A DNA stretch of 36,733 bases from DAOMFM01 sp035429825 (GTDB taxonomy: Bacteria; Acidobacteriota; Blastocatellia; UBA7656; JADIYM01). Below are positions 7,355 to 15,582 of the stretch, one piece after another (the first letter of the stretch is position 1; each line of letters starts with the position of its first letter). The stretch covers positions 1 through 36,733 of the forward strand of contig JBGAKX010000037.1 in assembly GCA_044224215.1 (NCBI GenBank). Direction: 5' to 3'. A program made the position numbers and the translations under genes. The notes under the pieces are model-generated. The model was not told the origin of the DNA. It saw only the letters and a program-made list of their open reading frames with translations, and did not search any database.

Positions 7355-8608
7355 CTACTCGTAACGGAGCGCCGCCGACGGGTCGAGACGCGACGCGCGG
7401 AACGCCGGGATCAGGCCGCTCATGATGCCGACGATGATCAGAATCACCGATGACAGGAGTACCGTCGACCCAGATATGACGAGGTGTATGTCGCCCTTGC
7501 CGGTCTTGTCCTCGAACAGCGGTCCAAGCAGCGGCAACGTCCCGATCGCCTCGGCCAGCGCGTACGAGACAAGGATGCCGATCGCACCGCCGATCAATGT
7601 CAGCACGAGCGCTTCCGCGAGGAACTGCAGCCGAATGTGCCAGCGGCGCGCGCCGAGCGCGCGTCGGAGGCCGATCTCTCGAATTCGCTCGTCCACCGAG
7701 ACGAGCATGATGTTCATGACGCCCACGCCGCCGATGCCAAGCGTCAGGATGCCGATGAACAGCAGCAGCCCCTGCAGTCCGATCGTCAGGCCGTCGATGA
7801 CCGGCCGGAACGCTTCGCGGCCATCCGCGTTGAAGGTCTTTTCGTCGGTGGGAGAGAACCGCTGGCGCTTTGCAAGAATGGAGCGTACCTGCTGGATCGC
7901 CTGTTTCTCGAACTGCGGAGCCACCGACGAGAACACGAGGACGTTTGCGTACCTGGTGTCCCACATGTCGCTGGCGGTCGAGTACGGGATCCAGCACGAA
8001 TCGTCGTCGCTCGTGAAGTAGTTGCTGAGCTGGATCTTGCGCTCCATCGTCCCGACGACGGTGAACCGCACGCCGTTGATCAGGACGGTCTCGCCGATTG
8101 CAGGACGGCCGCTGAAGAGCTGTTCGCGGAGGTGTCCACCGAGGAACACGACGCGACGACGCTCGAGCATGTCGTCCTCCGAGAGCCACCTGCCCTCGTT
8201 CGGAACCTCGTTGCGGATCTCGCCGTACTCCGGAAAGACGCCGCGGATGGCCGTGTTCGCGAGCCGCTCGCCGTAGGTTATCGACAACCACCGCACGCTC
8301 TCGAGGCTGACGTTCTTGACGAGCGATCCCTCGGCGCGAATTCCGTCAAAGTCCTCCTGTTCGAACCGGACCTTCTTTCCGGCGCGCTGGCCGCCCGCCT
8401 GTTCGCTCGTCTGGCCGGGCCAGCAGACCACGGCGCTCTTCCCGAATGCGTCGAATCCAGAAACGAGCACGTAGCGAAACCCGTTGCCATAGGCGATCAG
8501 CACCGTGACAGACACGATGCCCCAAACGATGCCGAGCATCGTCAGCGCGCTTCGAAACGGTTGGCGAACGAGGGCCGTCCACGCCTGGATGAGTGTCTCG
8601 CGAAACAT
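7355..8608 (-). CDS. MacB/FtsX-type ABC permease (second copy)
   Basis: This 417-residue permease has an N-terminal membrane helix (WTALVRQPFRSALTMLGIVWG), a large periplasmic MacB core domain, and three C-terminal helices. The phrases LGIGGVGVMNIMLVSVDERIREIGLRRALGA and the ending ASRLDPSAALRYE are hallmarks of MacB permeases. No ATP-binding domain is fused and none lies next to the gene. Its ATG follows the stop of the upstream permease by two bases, so the two are translated as a unit and probably form a heterodimer. MacB systems move substrates by periplasmic mechanotransmission; the substrate here is unknown. Confidence 0.9.
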   Translation of the reverse strand: MFRETLIQAWTALVRQPFRSALTMLGIVWGIVSVTVLIAYGNGFRYVLVSGFDAFGKSAVVCWPGQTSEQAGGQRAGKKVRFEQEDFDGIRAEGSLVKNVSLESVRWLSITYGERLANTAIRGVFPEYGEIRNEVPNEGRWLSEDDMLERRRVVFLGGHLREQLFSGRPAIGETVLINGVRFTVVGTMERKIQLSNYFTSDDDSCWIPYSTASDMWDTRYANVLVFSSVAPQFEKQAIQQVRSILAKRQRFSPTDEKTFNADGREAFRPVIDGLTIGLQGLLLFIGILTLGIGGVGVMNIMLVSVDERIREIGLRRALGARRWHIRLQFLAEALVLTLIGGAIGILVSYALAEAIGTLPLLGPLFEDKTGKGDIHLVISGSTVLLSSVILIIVGIMSGLIPAFRASRLDPSAALRYE

Positions 8609-8610
8609 CG

Positions 8611-9870
8611 TCAGCTCCCGCCCTCGTACCTGAGCGCCTCGATCGGATCGATTGCCGCCGCGCGGCTTGCCGGGTACATCGCCGCAAGGAGCGCCACCGT
8701 GCCGAGCAGAATGAATGACGTGAGCGTCGACGCGATCGTTGGCTGAAGCCCCGCAAAGAACTGCGGCATGGGGAGCATGTTGACGAGCCAGCAGAGCGTA
8801 TACGCCGTGCCCATGCCGATGCCGCCGCTCAGAAACACCACGATGAGGGTTTCACAGAAGAACTGCCACAGAATGGCGCGCTTCGTCGCGCCGACCGCCT
8901 TGCGAACGCCGATCTCGCGCGTGCGCTCGCGCACGGCGACCATCATCACGTTCATGACGCCGATGCCGCCGAGAAACAGCGTTGTCAGGCCGACGCCGCC
9001 CAGAAAGTACTTCATGCCGTCGGTCATCATCTGGAACTGCTTGGCGTTTTCGACCGTGTCCCAGATCGCGGCTGCCTCGGTGTCGCGCGGATCGAAGTTG
9101 TGGATCTGGCCGAGCGCACGCCGGATCTGGCGCTTCGCCTCTTCGCTGACGTCGATCGACTTGGGAACAGCGATCAGACGGTCCACCGATGTCGGAACCT
9201 GCGGCGGCTTGTTCGGAAAGTCGCGCATGATCGTCGCGAACGGAAGAAACACCTTTGAAACGTCCTGGCCGTCGTAGCTCGAATCCTGCTCCTTGCGCTT
9301 CATCACGCCGATGATCTGGTACGGAAAGTCGCCGACGTAGATCGTCTGCCCGAGCGCTTCGCGCTCGGCGAAGAGCTGCTTATTGACCTCGCTGCCAATG
9401 ACGCAGACGCGCCGCACTTCGCGCTCGTCGTCCCAGTTGCAGTAACGGCCCTCCGCTACGGTGATGCTGCGGACCTCGGCGAATTCGGGGAGTGATCCGG
9501 TGACGAGAAAGGATCCGCTGTTGAAGGAGCTCTTGACGGTGACGCTGCCCTGGCCGATCTCGGGCAGGACGTACGCAACATCCGGCGATTGCGCGAGCAC
9601 CGCCTTGTAGTCCTCGGCGTCCCAGTGCATCTGGCGACCGGCGCGGGCGCCGCCGGCCTGCATGCTCGTGCGGCCGGCAAAGATGATCATGATGTTCTTG
9701 CCGAACTGGGCTGAGACCGCCTCGTTTCCGGCACGTAGACCCTCGCCGGCCGCCACCATCAGCGTGATCGAGATGATGCCCCACGCAATGCCGAACATCG
9801 TGAGCGCGGTCCTCAGCTTGTGCGCCCACAATGTCCGGATTACGTCAGCGAACAGATCCTTGAAGACCAT
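8611..9870 (-). CDS. MacB/FtsX-type ABC permease (first copy)
   Basis: This 419-residue permease has the same fold as its downstream partner: an N-terminal helix (LRTALTMFGIAWGIISITLM), a periplasmic core, then LGGIGVMNVMMVAVRERTREIGVRKAVGA and an ending AAAIDPIEALRYE. I take ATG at 9870 as the start because GGAG lies six bases before it; an in-frame GTG four codons earlier (9882) is the alternative. It follows the MacA-like adaptor gene by 41 bases. Like its partner it carries no nucleotide-binding domain, so the ATPase must come from elsewhere in the genome. Confidence 0.9.
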   Translation of the reverse strand: MVFKDLFADVIRTLWAHKLRTALTMFGIAWGIISITLMVAAGEGLRAGNEAVSAQFGKNIMIIFAGRTSMQAGGARAGRQMHWDAEDYKAVLAQSPDVAYVLPEIGQGSVTVKSSFNSGSFLVTGSLPEFAEVRSITVAEGRYCNWDDEREVRRVCVIGSEVNKQLFAEREALGQTIYVGDFPYQIIGVMKRKEQDSSYDGQDVSKVFLPFATIMRDFPNKPPQVPTSVDRLIAVPKSIDVSEEAKRQIRRALGQIHNFDPRDTEAAAIWDTVENAKQFQMMTDGMKYFLGGVGLTTLFLGGIGVMNVMMVAVRERTREIGVRKAVGATKRAILWQFFCETLIVVFLSGGIGMGTAYTLCWLVNMLPMPQFFAGLQPTIASTLTSFILLGTVALLAAMYPASRAAAIDPIEALRYEGGS

Positions 9871-9911
9871 TGATGGCTCCACGCTTCGGTCAGGAACGCA
9901 TGTCCCTCGCG

Positions 9912-11123
9912 CTACTGAAGTATGACCTGCTGGCCCTCGTTCAGACCTTCGACGACCTCGGTCTTCACGCCATTCGAGATGCCCACCTTGATGGGGATCT
10001 TGTTGCGGCCGCCCTCGGCCGTCTTGTCGGGGAGCTCCGCGAACGTGTTGCGCTCCTTGTCATAGATGACGGAGGACTCGGGGATGAGCAGGACGCCTTT
10101 CTTCTCTTCGAGAATGATCTCGGCGTTGGCGCTCATGTTCGCCTTCAGCTCGTTGCCTGGATCGTCGATGGTCACACGGACCTCGAACGTCGTGACGTTG
10201 TCCTTCTCGGCTCCGAGAGGAGAAATCATGTGGACGGTTCCGTTGAACTTCTTGTCCTTGAACGACTCGACCGTGATGCGCGCCGGCTGGCCGTCATAGA
10301 CCTTGCCGATGTCCGCCTCGTCGACCTTGCCCTTGACGTACAGCTGGCTCGTGTCGCCGAGGGTGCACACGAGCGTCGCCTGCGATCCCAGCACGAGAAT
10401 GGAGCTCACGGCATCGCCGGGCTCGACGTCGCGCGACAGCACGACGCCGTCGATCGGGCTGGTGATCGTCGAGTTGCGGAGGTCCTCTTCCGCCCGCTCG
10501 ACGGATGCCTGCGCGCGGGCCACTTCGGCTCGCGCACGTTCCACGTCGGCCTGCGTCACGGCAACGCCGCGCTGAGCCGAGAGCTGCTTGTTGAGCGCGA
10601 TCTGGTAGGCCTTCTCGGCATTCTCGAGATCGGTCGTCGAGATGATCCCGCGATCGTAGAGCTTCTTGGAGCGATCGAGATTCGACTTCAGGAATGGGAG
10701 GTCCGGATTCGACGCGTCGACGACGCCGCGCTCAACCGACGCCTTGGCAGTGAGAAGGACGGCCTGGGCGGATTCGAGCGACGCGCGCTGTTCACGCAGG
10801 GTGGCCTGCAGCTGCTCCTTGTCGAGCTCGGCGAGGACCTGGCCGCGCCGGACGCTCTCGCCGTAGTCGACGTGAACACTTTTTACAAGTCCGCTCGCCT
10901 TGGACTTGACCTCGACCTTTGTGAGCGGCTCGATCTTGCCTGTTGCCACGACGGACCGCGCGATGTCGCCCCGGTCGACCGTTTCGAGCTTGGACGGGTC
11001 GATGGTTGTTTCGGTCTTGAATGCGGACGCAGCGACGATTGCGGTGCCGGCAAGCAGCAAGAGCACAATCGTTGCAATGATCCAGCGGCGGCGCTTGCGC
11101 GCGACCTTCGGTGTGGCTGACAT
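9912..11123 (-). CDS. MacA/HlyD-type periplasmic adaptor
   Basis: This 403-residue adaptor starts with a basic N-terminus and one membrane helix (about 14-34, WIIATIVLLLLAGTAIVAAS). It continues with a lipoyl-like half motif (GLVKSVHVDYGESVRRGQVLAELD), a long coiled-coil hairpin (about 95-215), the second lipoyl half (STITSPIDGVVLSRDVEPGDAV) and beta-barrel regions. Such proteins bridge MacB-type permeases to an outer-membrane exit duct. ATG at 11123 follows GGGAG at a good distance. It heads a three-gene operon with the two MacB-like permeases. Two palindromes in the upstream gap (11180-11196 and 11234-11247) are candidate control sites. No TolC-like gene is in view. Confidence 0.9.
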   Translation of the reverse strand: MSATPKVARKRRRWIIATIVLLLLAGTAIVAASAFKTETTIDPSKLETVDRGDIARSVVATGKIEPLTKVEVKSKASGLVKSVHVDYGESVRRGQVLAELDKEQLQATLREQRASLESAQAVLLTAKASVERGVVDASNPDLPFLKSNLDRSKKLYDRGIISTTDLENAEKAYQIALNKQLSAQRGVAVTQADVERARAEVARAQASVERAEEDLRNSTITSPIDGVVLSRDVEPGDAVSSILVLGSQATLVCTLGDTSQLYVKGKVDEADIGKVYDGQPARITVESFKDKKFNGTVHMISPLGAEKDNVTTFEVRVTIDDPGNELKANMSANAEIILEEKKGVLLIPESSVIYDKERNTFAELPDKTAEGGRNKIPIKVGISNGVKTEVVEGLNEGQQVILQ

Positions 11124-11179
11124 GCGCAACTCCCAGTACTGTCGAGATCTGTTTTCCAGACCCGTATACGTCGCACGGT

Positions 11180-11196
11180 GTCGGAAAAGTTCCGAC
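11180..11196. promoter_or_regulatory. Palindrome upstream of the MacA-like operon
   Basis: GTCGGAA at 11180-11186 and TTCCGAC at 11190-11196 form a perfect inverted repeat around AAG, and the pairing continues outward with a two-base bulge (CACGG/CCGTG). It lies 57 bases upstream of the adaptor start, a usual place for an operator. It could also be the 3' stem of the phosphatase transcript, but no T-run follows it on the minus strand. Confidence 0.45.
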
Positions 11197-11233
11197 CGTG
11201 AGTGACGCGACCGGTTGAAACGTCGCAGCCAGC

Positions 11234-11247
11234 CCGAGAATTCTCGG
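11234..11247. promoter_or_regulatory. 14-bp perfect palindrome CCGAGAATTCTCGG
   Basis: A self-complementary 14-mer sits one base beyond the stop codon of the phosphatase gene and about 110 bases upstream of the MacA-like adaptor. It is a second candidate operator in the same gap, or a 3' stem of the phosphatase message. No T-run follows on the minus strand, which argues against a simple terminator. Confidence 0.4.
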
Positions 11248-11248
11248 A

Positions 11249-12019
11249 TTACTTGGGGCCGCCTGGGATGTCCCGGTTGTTCGTGACGGTCGTTCCGGAC
11301 AGCTCGAGCGGCGATACAAAGTTGAATCCGCGCAGCGCGAGCCGGCCGGAGCTGCCGATCGTCGGGTCGAACTCGTATGTTGTGACCGAGCAGTTCGCCA
11401 CGTCGAGCACCCGGTCGATCTCGAGAATCTGGTCCTCGGTCATCCGTTCGAAGAGGTAGCGGAAGCAGAGCACGACGACCGAATGGCAGACGATCAGCAG
11501 GCGCTGCTGCCGATAGTCGCGGGTGATCGTGTTCACAAGGCTCCGGAGTCTGAGGATCACGTCGCACCAGCTCTCGCCGCCTGGCGGCCGGTGGTAGAAC
11601 TTGCCGAGCGCTTCCTTCATCTGCGCCTGTTCGGGGAACTTCAGGGCGACGCCGACCTTGGTCAGCTGATCGAGGATTCCGAACTCGCGCTCGCGGAGCC
11701 GCTCATCGGTAACCATCTCGTCGTCGCAGATATGCGTTCCGCCTGCTTCGACGATCAAATCGGCCGTGCTGCGCGCACGCAGGTACGGCGAGCTGAGCAC
11801 GACGTTTGGTCGGTCAGCGGGCGGCATCTGGGCGAACCACTGCCCGAGTGTCTGCGCCTGCCGCATGCCAAGGTCCGACAGCGGAATGTCGACGTCCCGG
11901 ACGTGCATGTCGACGGTTGCGTGGCCGGCGGCTTCGGCCGCGCACTGCGCCACGTTGCCCGCGCTCTCGCCGTGCCGCACGAGCCAGATCGTGTCAGGCC
12001 ATTTCTGTTCTCGAGCCAT
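11249..12019 (-). CDS. Histidine phosphatase family protein (phosphoglycerate mutase-like)
   Basis: This 256-residue enzyme begins with the family signature LVRHGESAGN, in which H16 would carry the phosphate. The second conserved histidine appears in LLIVCHSVVVL, and the acid/base region in DERLREREFG. The fold covers cofactor-dependent phosphoglycerate mutases and many sugar- or nucleotide-phosphatases. The long insert after the RHG motif and the phrase FYHRPPGGESWCDV point to a general phosphatase instead of glycolytic mutase, but substrate cannot be assigned. It lies 27 bases downstream of xthA on the same strand. The ATG at 12019 lacks a strong ribosome site. Confidence 0.85.
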   Translation of the reverse strand: MAREQKWPDTIWLVRHGESAGNVAQCAAEAAGHATVDMHVRDVDIPLSDLGMRQAQTLGQWFAQMPPADRPNVVLSSPYLRARSTADLIVEAGGTHICDDEMVTDERLREREFGILDQLTKVGVALKFPEQAQMKEALGKFYHRPPGGESWCDVILRLRSLVNTITRDYRQQRLLIVCHSVVVLCFRYLFERMTEDQILEIDRVLDVANCSVTTYEFDPTIGSSGRLALRGFNFVSPLELSGTTVTNNRDIPGGPK

Positions 12020-12046
12020 GTTGCTGCAAATGGGAAGGTTGCGGGC

Positions 12047-12814
12047 CTACGAGAACTCGGCGATCACCGGTGCGTGGTCGGAGGGCCGGTCCCACGTCCG
12101 CGTCCCCTTGTCGATCCATGCGCCCGTGCACCGCGCGGCAAGCGAGGCGGTTACCCAGACGTGATCGATCCGAAGACCCGCGTTTCTGCGAAACGCGCCG
12201 GCGCGATAGTCCCACCACGAATAGTGTCCGCCGTCCTTTACATGGAGACGGAAGGCGTCCGTGAAGCCCCACGCGCGAACGTTCTCGATGGCCTCGCGTT
12301 CGGGGATGCTGAACAGGACCTTTCCCTCCCACTGACCGGGATCGTGCACGTCGATCGGATCCGGTGCGACGTTGAAGTCGCCGCACAGGAGCACGTCGGC
12401 GCCCGTCGATGCGTGGCTGTCGAGAAACGCGCGCAATCGTGCGATCCACTTGAGCTTGTAGGCGTACTTGTCGGATCCGACCTCCGAGCCGTTCGGGATG
12501 TAGACGTTTACGACGCGAACGCCGGACACCGTCGCGGCAATCAGCCGGGCCTGCAGGTCGGCATCGTCGCCGGGAAGCCCCATCACGACGTCGGCGGGCT
12601 CAGTCTTCGACAGGATGGCGACGCCGTTGTACGTCGGTTGTCCAAAAACCGCCGACGTGTAGCCGGCCTCGGCGAGCGCCTGGAGCGGGTATTTCTCGGC
12701 GACGCACTTGATCTCCTGGACGCACAGGACGTCGGGCTTGGCGTCTTCCAGCCACCGGAGAACGTGCGGCAGCCGCGCGGCAATCGAGTTGACGTTCCAC
12801 GTTGCGATTTTCAC
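12047..12814 (-). CDS. xthA: Exodeoxyribonuclease III
   Basis: This 255-residue member of the exonuclease-endonuclease-phosphatase family acts in base-excision repair, cutting at abasic sites and trimming 3' ends. The catalytic motifs are all present: WNVNSIAAR at the start, QEIK with the metal-binding glutamate, YIPNGSE, GDFNVAP, RIDHVW and the terminal SDHAPV. Length is normal for bacterial XthA. The start is a GTG at 12814, with no convincing ribosome site before it. The gene is divergent from the cold-shock gene and leads the phosphatase gene. Confidence 0.93.
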   Translation of the reverse strand: MKIATWNVNSIAARLPHVLRWLEDAKPDVLCVQEIKCVAEKYPLQALAEAGYTSAVFGQPTYNGVAILSKTEPADVVMGLPGDDADLQARLIAATVSGVRVVNVYIPNGSEVGSDKYAYKLKWIARLRAFLDSHASTGADVLLCGDFNVAPDPIDVHDPGQWEGKVLFSIPEREAIENVRAWGFTDAFRLHVKDGGHYSWWDYRAGAFRRNAGLRIDHVWVTASLAARCTGAWIDKGTRTWDRPSDHAPVIAEFS

Positions 12815-12874
12815 GGGGATGCATCATACAGCGGAGCGTCGCATCGCGCACGGCGATTGTCGGAAAGCCAACTG

Positions 12875-12903
12875 TTGACACGAGATAGCGCGCTGGGTAT
12901 AGT
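12875..12903 (+). promoter_or_regulatory. Near-consensus sigma-70 promoter for the cold-shock gene
   Basis: TTGACA (perfect -35) at 12875-12880 and TATAGT (5/6 -10) at 12898-12903 are separated by exactly 17 bp. This is the strongest housekeeping promoter visible in the window. Transcription should begin near 12910, about 155 bases before the cold-shock start codon. Confidence 0.8.
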
Positions 12904-12909
12904 ACGCGC

Positions 12910-13064
12910 CGTTGTTTGGCAGTTAGGCAGGATTCGGTGTTGTAACGAAGTACATCGCGTCAAAAGGCATCATTTGTCGATGACGCTCCCTCGGTTCACT
13001 CCAATCCCCTAGGCCAACTTTTTTCGATCACATCCCTACCTGTGACAAAAGGAGACTGGAGAAG
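12910..13064 (+). promoter_or_regulatory. Long 5' leader of the cold-shock mRNA
   Basis: About 155 untranslated bases lie between the predicted transcription start and the ATG, as in cspA-type genes where the leader acts as a temperature-sensing element. It ends in a run of Ts (13018-13024) and the ribosome site AAAAGGAGACTGGAG. I did not establish a specific fold, and no further gene is seen in this stretch. Confidence 0.45.
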
Positions 13065-13268
13065 ATGAGAGAACGGGGAACCGTCAAGTGGTTCAATGAC
13101 GCAAAAGGCTATGGCTTTATCGAGCGCGAGGGTGGTGGCGATGTTTTTGTGCATCACACCGCGATTGTCGCTGAAGGCTTCCGCACTCTTGGCGAAGGCG
13201 ATGTTGTCGAGTTCGAGGTGACGCAGGGTCCGAAGGGCCTTGCAGCCATGAACGTATCGAAGGCCTAA
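13065..13268 (+). CDS. Cold-shock domain protein
   Basis: This 67-residue single CSD protein binds single-stranded RNA/DNA and melts structured mRNA. The RNA-binding motifs are intact: GTVKWFNDAKGYGFI (RNP1, KGYGFI) and VFVHH (RNP2), followed by the usual VEFEVTQGPKGLAAMNV ending. Length matches the CspA family. It has its own promoter, long leader, strong ribosome site and a downstream terminator, so it is a self-contained transcription unit with probable leader-based regulation. Confidence 0.96.
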   Translation: MRERGTVKWFNDAKGYGFIEREGGGDVFVHHTAIVAEGFRTLGEGDVVEFEVTQGPKGLAAMNVSKA

Positions 13269-13288
13269 ATTTCCCAAAGCTGCATGCG

Positions 13289-13325
13289 AAGCCTCGCCGG
13301 TCATCTGGCGAGGCTTCTGCTTTTT
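13289..13325 (+). terminator. Rho-independent terminator after the cold-shock gene
   Basis: AAGCCTCGCC at 13289-13298 pairs perfectly with GGCGAGGCTT at 13307-13316 around an 8-base loop, followed by CTGCTTTTT. This is a textbook intrinsic terminator 20 bases after the stop codon. Confidence 0.9.
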
Positions 13326-13336
13326 CGGGTGAAATC

Positions 13337-13723
13337 ATGCCGCACACCGCGCTCGTCGCCGTCCCCGAACTCATGTTCCGGGCGAAAATCAAGGAGGCGG
13401 CCGCGCGTGTCGGCCGAACCATCGTGGTGGCGTCGAAGCTTGACGACGTCATCGCCAAGGCACTTGCGGATCCGCCCGACGTGATCGTTGTCGACCTAGG
13501 CGACGAGCGTATCGACGCGTTCGAGACCATTCGGCGGCTTCGGTCGCATACGGAACTCAATGGCGCGACCATTGTCGGGTTCTATTCGCATGTGCGCACG
13601 GACCTGCTCGAGGGGGCGCGCGACGCCGGCTGCGACCTGGTGCTACCACGTTCGGCGTTCGTGGCCAGGCTACCGCAACTGCTTGATCCGGCGGCGGATA
13701 CGGCCGGTGATGGTCGAGGCTGA
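13337..13723 (+). CDS. Degenerate response-regulator receiver protein
   Basis: This 128-residue protein has the alternating pattern of a CheY-like fold: TALVAVPELMFRAKI, ADPPDVIVVDLGDE, GATIVGFYSHV, DAGCDLVLPRSAF. Asp53 sits where the phospho-acceptor is expected (VIVVDL). The acidic pair normally found after the first strand is absent (VAVPELM), and the usual lysine of strand 5 is replaced (LPRS). It is therefore probably a pseudo-receiver that signals without ordinary phosphorylation. No output domain or kinase is adjacent. The next small gene begins 3 bases after it, so the two are likely co-translated. Confidence 0.65.
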   Translation: MPHTALVAVPELMFRAKIKEAAARVGRTIVVASKLDDVIAKALADPPDVIVVDLGDERIDAFETIRRLRSHTELNGATIVGFYSHVRTDLLEGARDAGCDLVLPRSAFVARLPQLLDPAADTAGDGRG

Positions 13724-13726
13724 GTC

Positions 13727-13936
13727 GTGACTTCACGGAAGGTCAATGGCTGGGGCGCCGACGAGATCGAGACACTGATCCGGAAGACCGGGCGATCGCG
13801 AGAGCTCGTCGAGCACTTCTGCAAGGCCGTCGACAAGCGGCTGTTTCTGGCACTCGATGAACGAAAGCGACGCGCGACGCTCCATTTTCATCTTGGCGTT
13901 CCGGACGCGTCCTCGGAAGAGGACGGCCGACCGTGA
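13727..13936 (+). CDS. Small basic protein, function unknown
   Basis: This 69-residue frame starts at GTG 13727, three bases after the pseudo-receiver stop. It has a helical N-terminal half (ADEIETLIRKTGRSRELVEHF) and a basic segment (DERKRRATLHFHLG). I recognise no family. Tight coupling to the preceding gene and the helical pattern favour a real product. The short length and weak start leave room for doubt. Confidence 0.45.
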   Translation: MTSRKVNGWGADEIETLIRKTGRSRELVEHFCKAVDKRLFLALDERKRRATLHFHLGVPDASSEEDGRP

Positions 13937-13940
13937 ATCG

Positions 13941-13969
13941 TTGTCGCAGGACTGTTGACCGAGTAGAAT
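13941..13969 (+). promoter_or_regulatory. Sigma-70-type promoter for pepA
   Basis: TTGTCG at 13941-13946 (4/6) and TAGAAT at 13964-13969 (5/6) have the ideal 17-bp spacer. The expected transcript starts near 13976, about 36 bases before the GTG start of pepA. Confidence 0.5.
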
Positions 13970-14011
13970 GTCGGGTCTTTTTCGCATTCTCGACGGGAGC
14001 AAGGAACTAAC

Positions 14012-15498
14012 GTGAAAATAGATGTGCGCGCTGCGGCAGCATCCGAGATCGCAGTTGATGCGTTGATTGCAGTCTTCTTTGAGGACGAGGCGTTGACCGA
14101 GGGTCCGCTGGCCGAGCTGGATGCGGCGCTCGACGGGGCGCTCACGTCGTGCCGCACTGCAGGCGAGTTGCACGGCCGGCGCGACGAGGTGACATATCTG
14201 CACGCTCCCAATGGAGTCGCAGCAGGCCGCCTCGTACTTGTCGGGATGGGCCGGCGCGAGGCCGACCGCCACCAGATCGCGCGTGCGATCGGAGTCGGCG
14301 TAAGGTACCTGCGCGGCAAGCGGCACGGTTCGATCGGCGTGGTGGATCGGGCGGAGCTTGGTGCCGCGCAGTTTGGCGAACTCGTCGCAGAATCGGTCGA
14401 GATCGCCGCGGTCGATCTGTCGGCGTACAAGACCGAGGATCGCAACGATCTGGTTGTCGCATCGTGCACGTTGCAGACCAGTGCGGATCGCCTGACGGGA
14501 GTTTCGAGCGGCGTCGAGCGCGGCGCGATCGTCGCCGATGCGATGAACTACGCGCGCGAGCTCGGCAATGAGCCGGGCGACGACAAGATGACGCCCGGAT
14601 TCTTGCCGATCGCGCGGCGGAGCTCGCCCGCGAGTTCGGGCTCGAGGTCGAGATTCTCGAGGACGAGCGGTTGAAGGAGCTCGGCATGGGCGCGCTGCTC
14701 GGCGTCGCCCGCGGCAGCGAAGAGCCGGCGCGGTTGATCGTGCTGCGATACGAACCTGCAAAGGCAGACGATTCCGAAGTGCTCGCGCTCGTCGGCAAGG
14801 GGATCACGTTCGACACCGGCGGGATTTCGATCAAGCCGCGCGAAGGCATGGAGTGGATGAAGTACGACATGTGCGGCGGCGCGGCGGTTCTCGGCGCGAT
14901 GCGCGCCATCGCTCGTTTGAAGCCGAACCGTCGCGTGATGGGCCTCGTCGCTGCAGCCGAGAACATGCCGTCCGGCAAGGCGATCAAACCCGGCGACGTG
15001 TTGCGCAGCTACTCGGGCAAGACGATCGAAGTGCTGAACACCGACGCGGAAGGCCGTCTCGTGCTGAGCGATGCACTGACGTACGCCATCGAGAAGGGTG
15101 CGACGCGCATCGTCGACCTGGCGACGCTGACGGGCGCGTGCGTGATCGCGCTCGGCCACGTGTACGCGGGTCTGATGACCAACGATCAGCCGTGGGCCGA
15201 TGGGGTGCTTGCGGCGGCGCGTTCGGCGGGCGAGAAGATCTGGCAGCTGCCGCTCGACAAGGCCTACCGCGAGTTGATCCGGTCCGACATCGCCGACATC
15301 AAGAATCTCGGCGGGCGCACGGCGGGTACGATCACCGCCGGGTATTTTCTTCGGGAGTTCGTGGGATCGACGCCGTGGGTGCATCTCGACATCGCGGGCA
15401 CAGCGTGGGTCGAGGAGGACCGGCCCGACATCGCTCGCGGAGCGACCGGCTTCGGCGTTTCCACGCTCGTCGAGCTCGTATCTCCCGCGGCGTCGTGA
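14012..15498 (+). pseudogene. pepA: Leucyl aminopeptidase (M17) with a one-base frameshift
   Basis: Two frames together encode a complete M17 aminopeptidase of about 495 residues. The first frame (GTG 14012, behind AAGGAA) gives the N-terminal domain up to ARELGNEPGDDKMTP. The homologous continuation ADRAAELAREFGLEVEIL resumes in another frame and runs to the stop at 15498. One C appears to be missing from the CCC run at 14594-14596: restoring CCCC gives TPRILADRA, as expected for the family. All catalytic and metal-binding motifs are in the second part (VGKGITFDTGG, YDMCGGAAV, NTDAEGRL). Because everything else is intact, a sequencing error or very recent mutation is more likely than long-standing decay. 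Confidence 0.88.
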
Positions 15499-15582
15499 CG
15501 CGGAGCGTCGACGGATTCTGTTTCCGCGCGCGGCGCGGCCCGACGCGCCGGACGACCGCGACCGCTTTTCGACGATGACCTC

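Noticed and set aside
7484..8746. Long plus-strand frame opposite the MacB-like permease genes
   Set aside because: Composition is Arg/Asp/Ala-rich without motifs, and the minus strand encodes recognisable permeases.
9870..11120. Long plus-strand frame opposite the MacA-like adaptor
   Set aside because: It mirrors the adaptor almost exactly and has no family features; a codon-bias shadow.
11158..11199. ECF-type promoter (GGAACTT with CGTAT) before the MacA-like gene on the minus strand
   Set aside because: The spacing is about two bases longer than usual and the GGAACTT is part of the palindrome, so the match may be chance.
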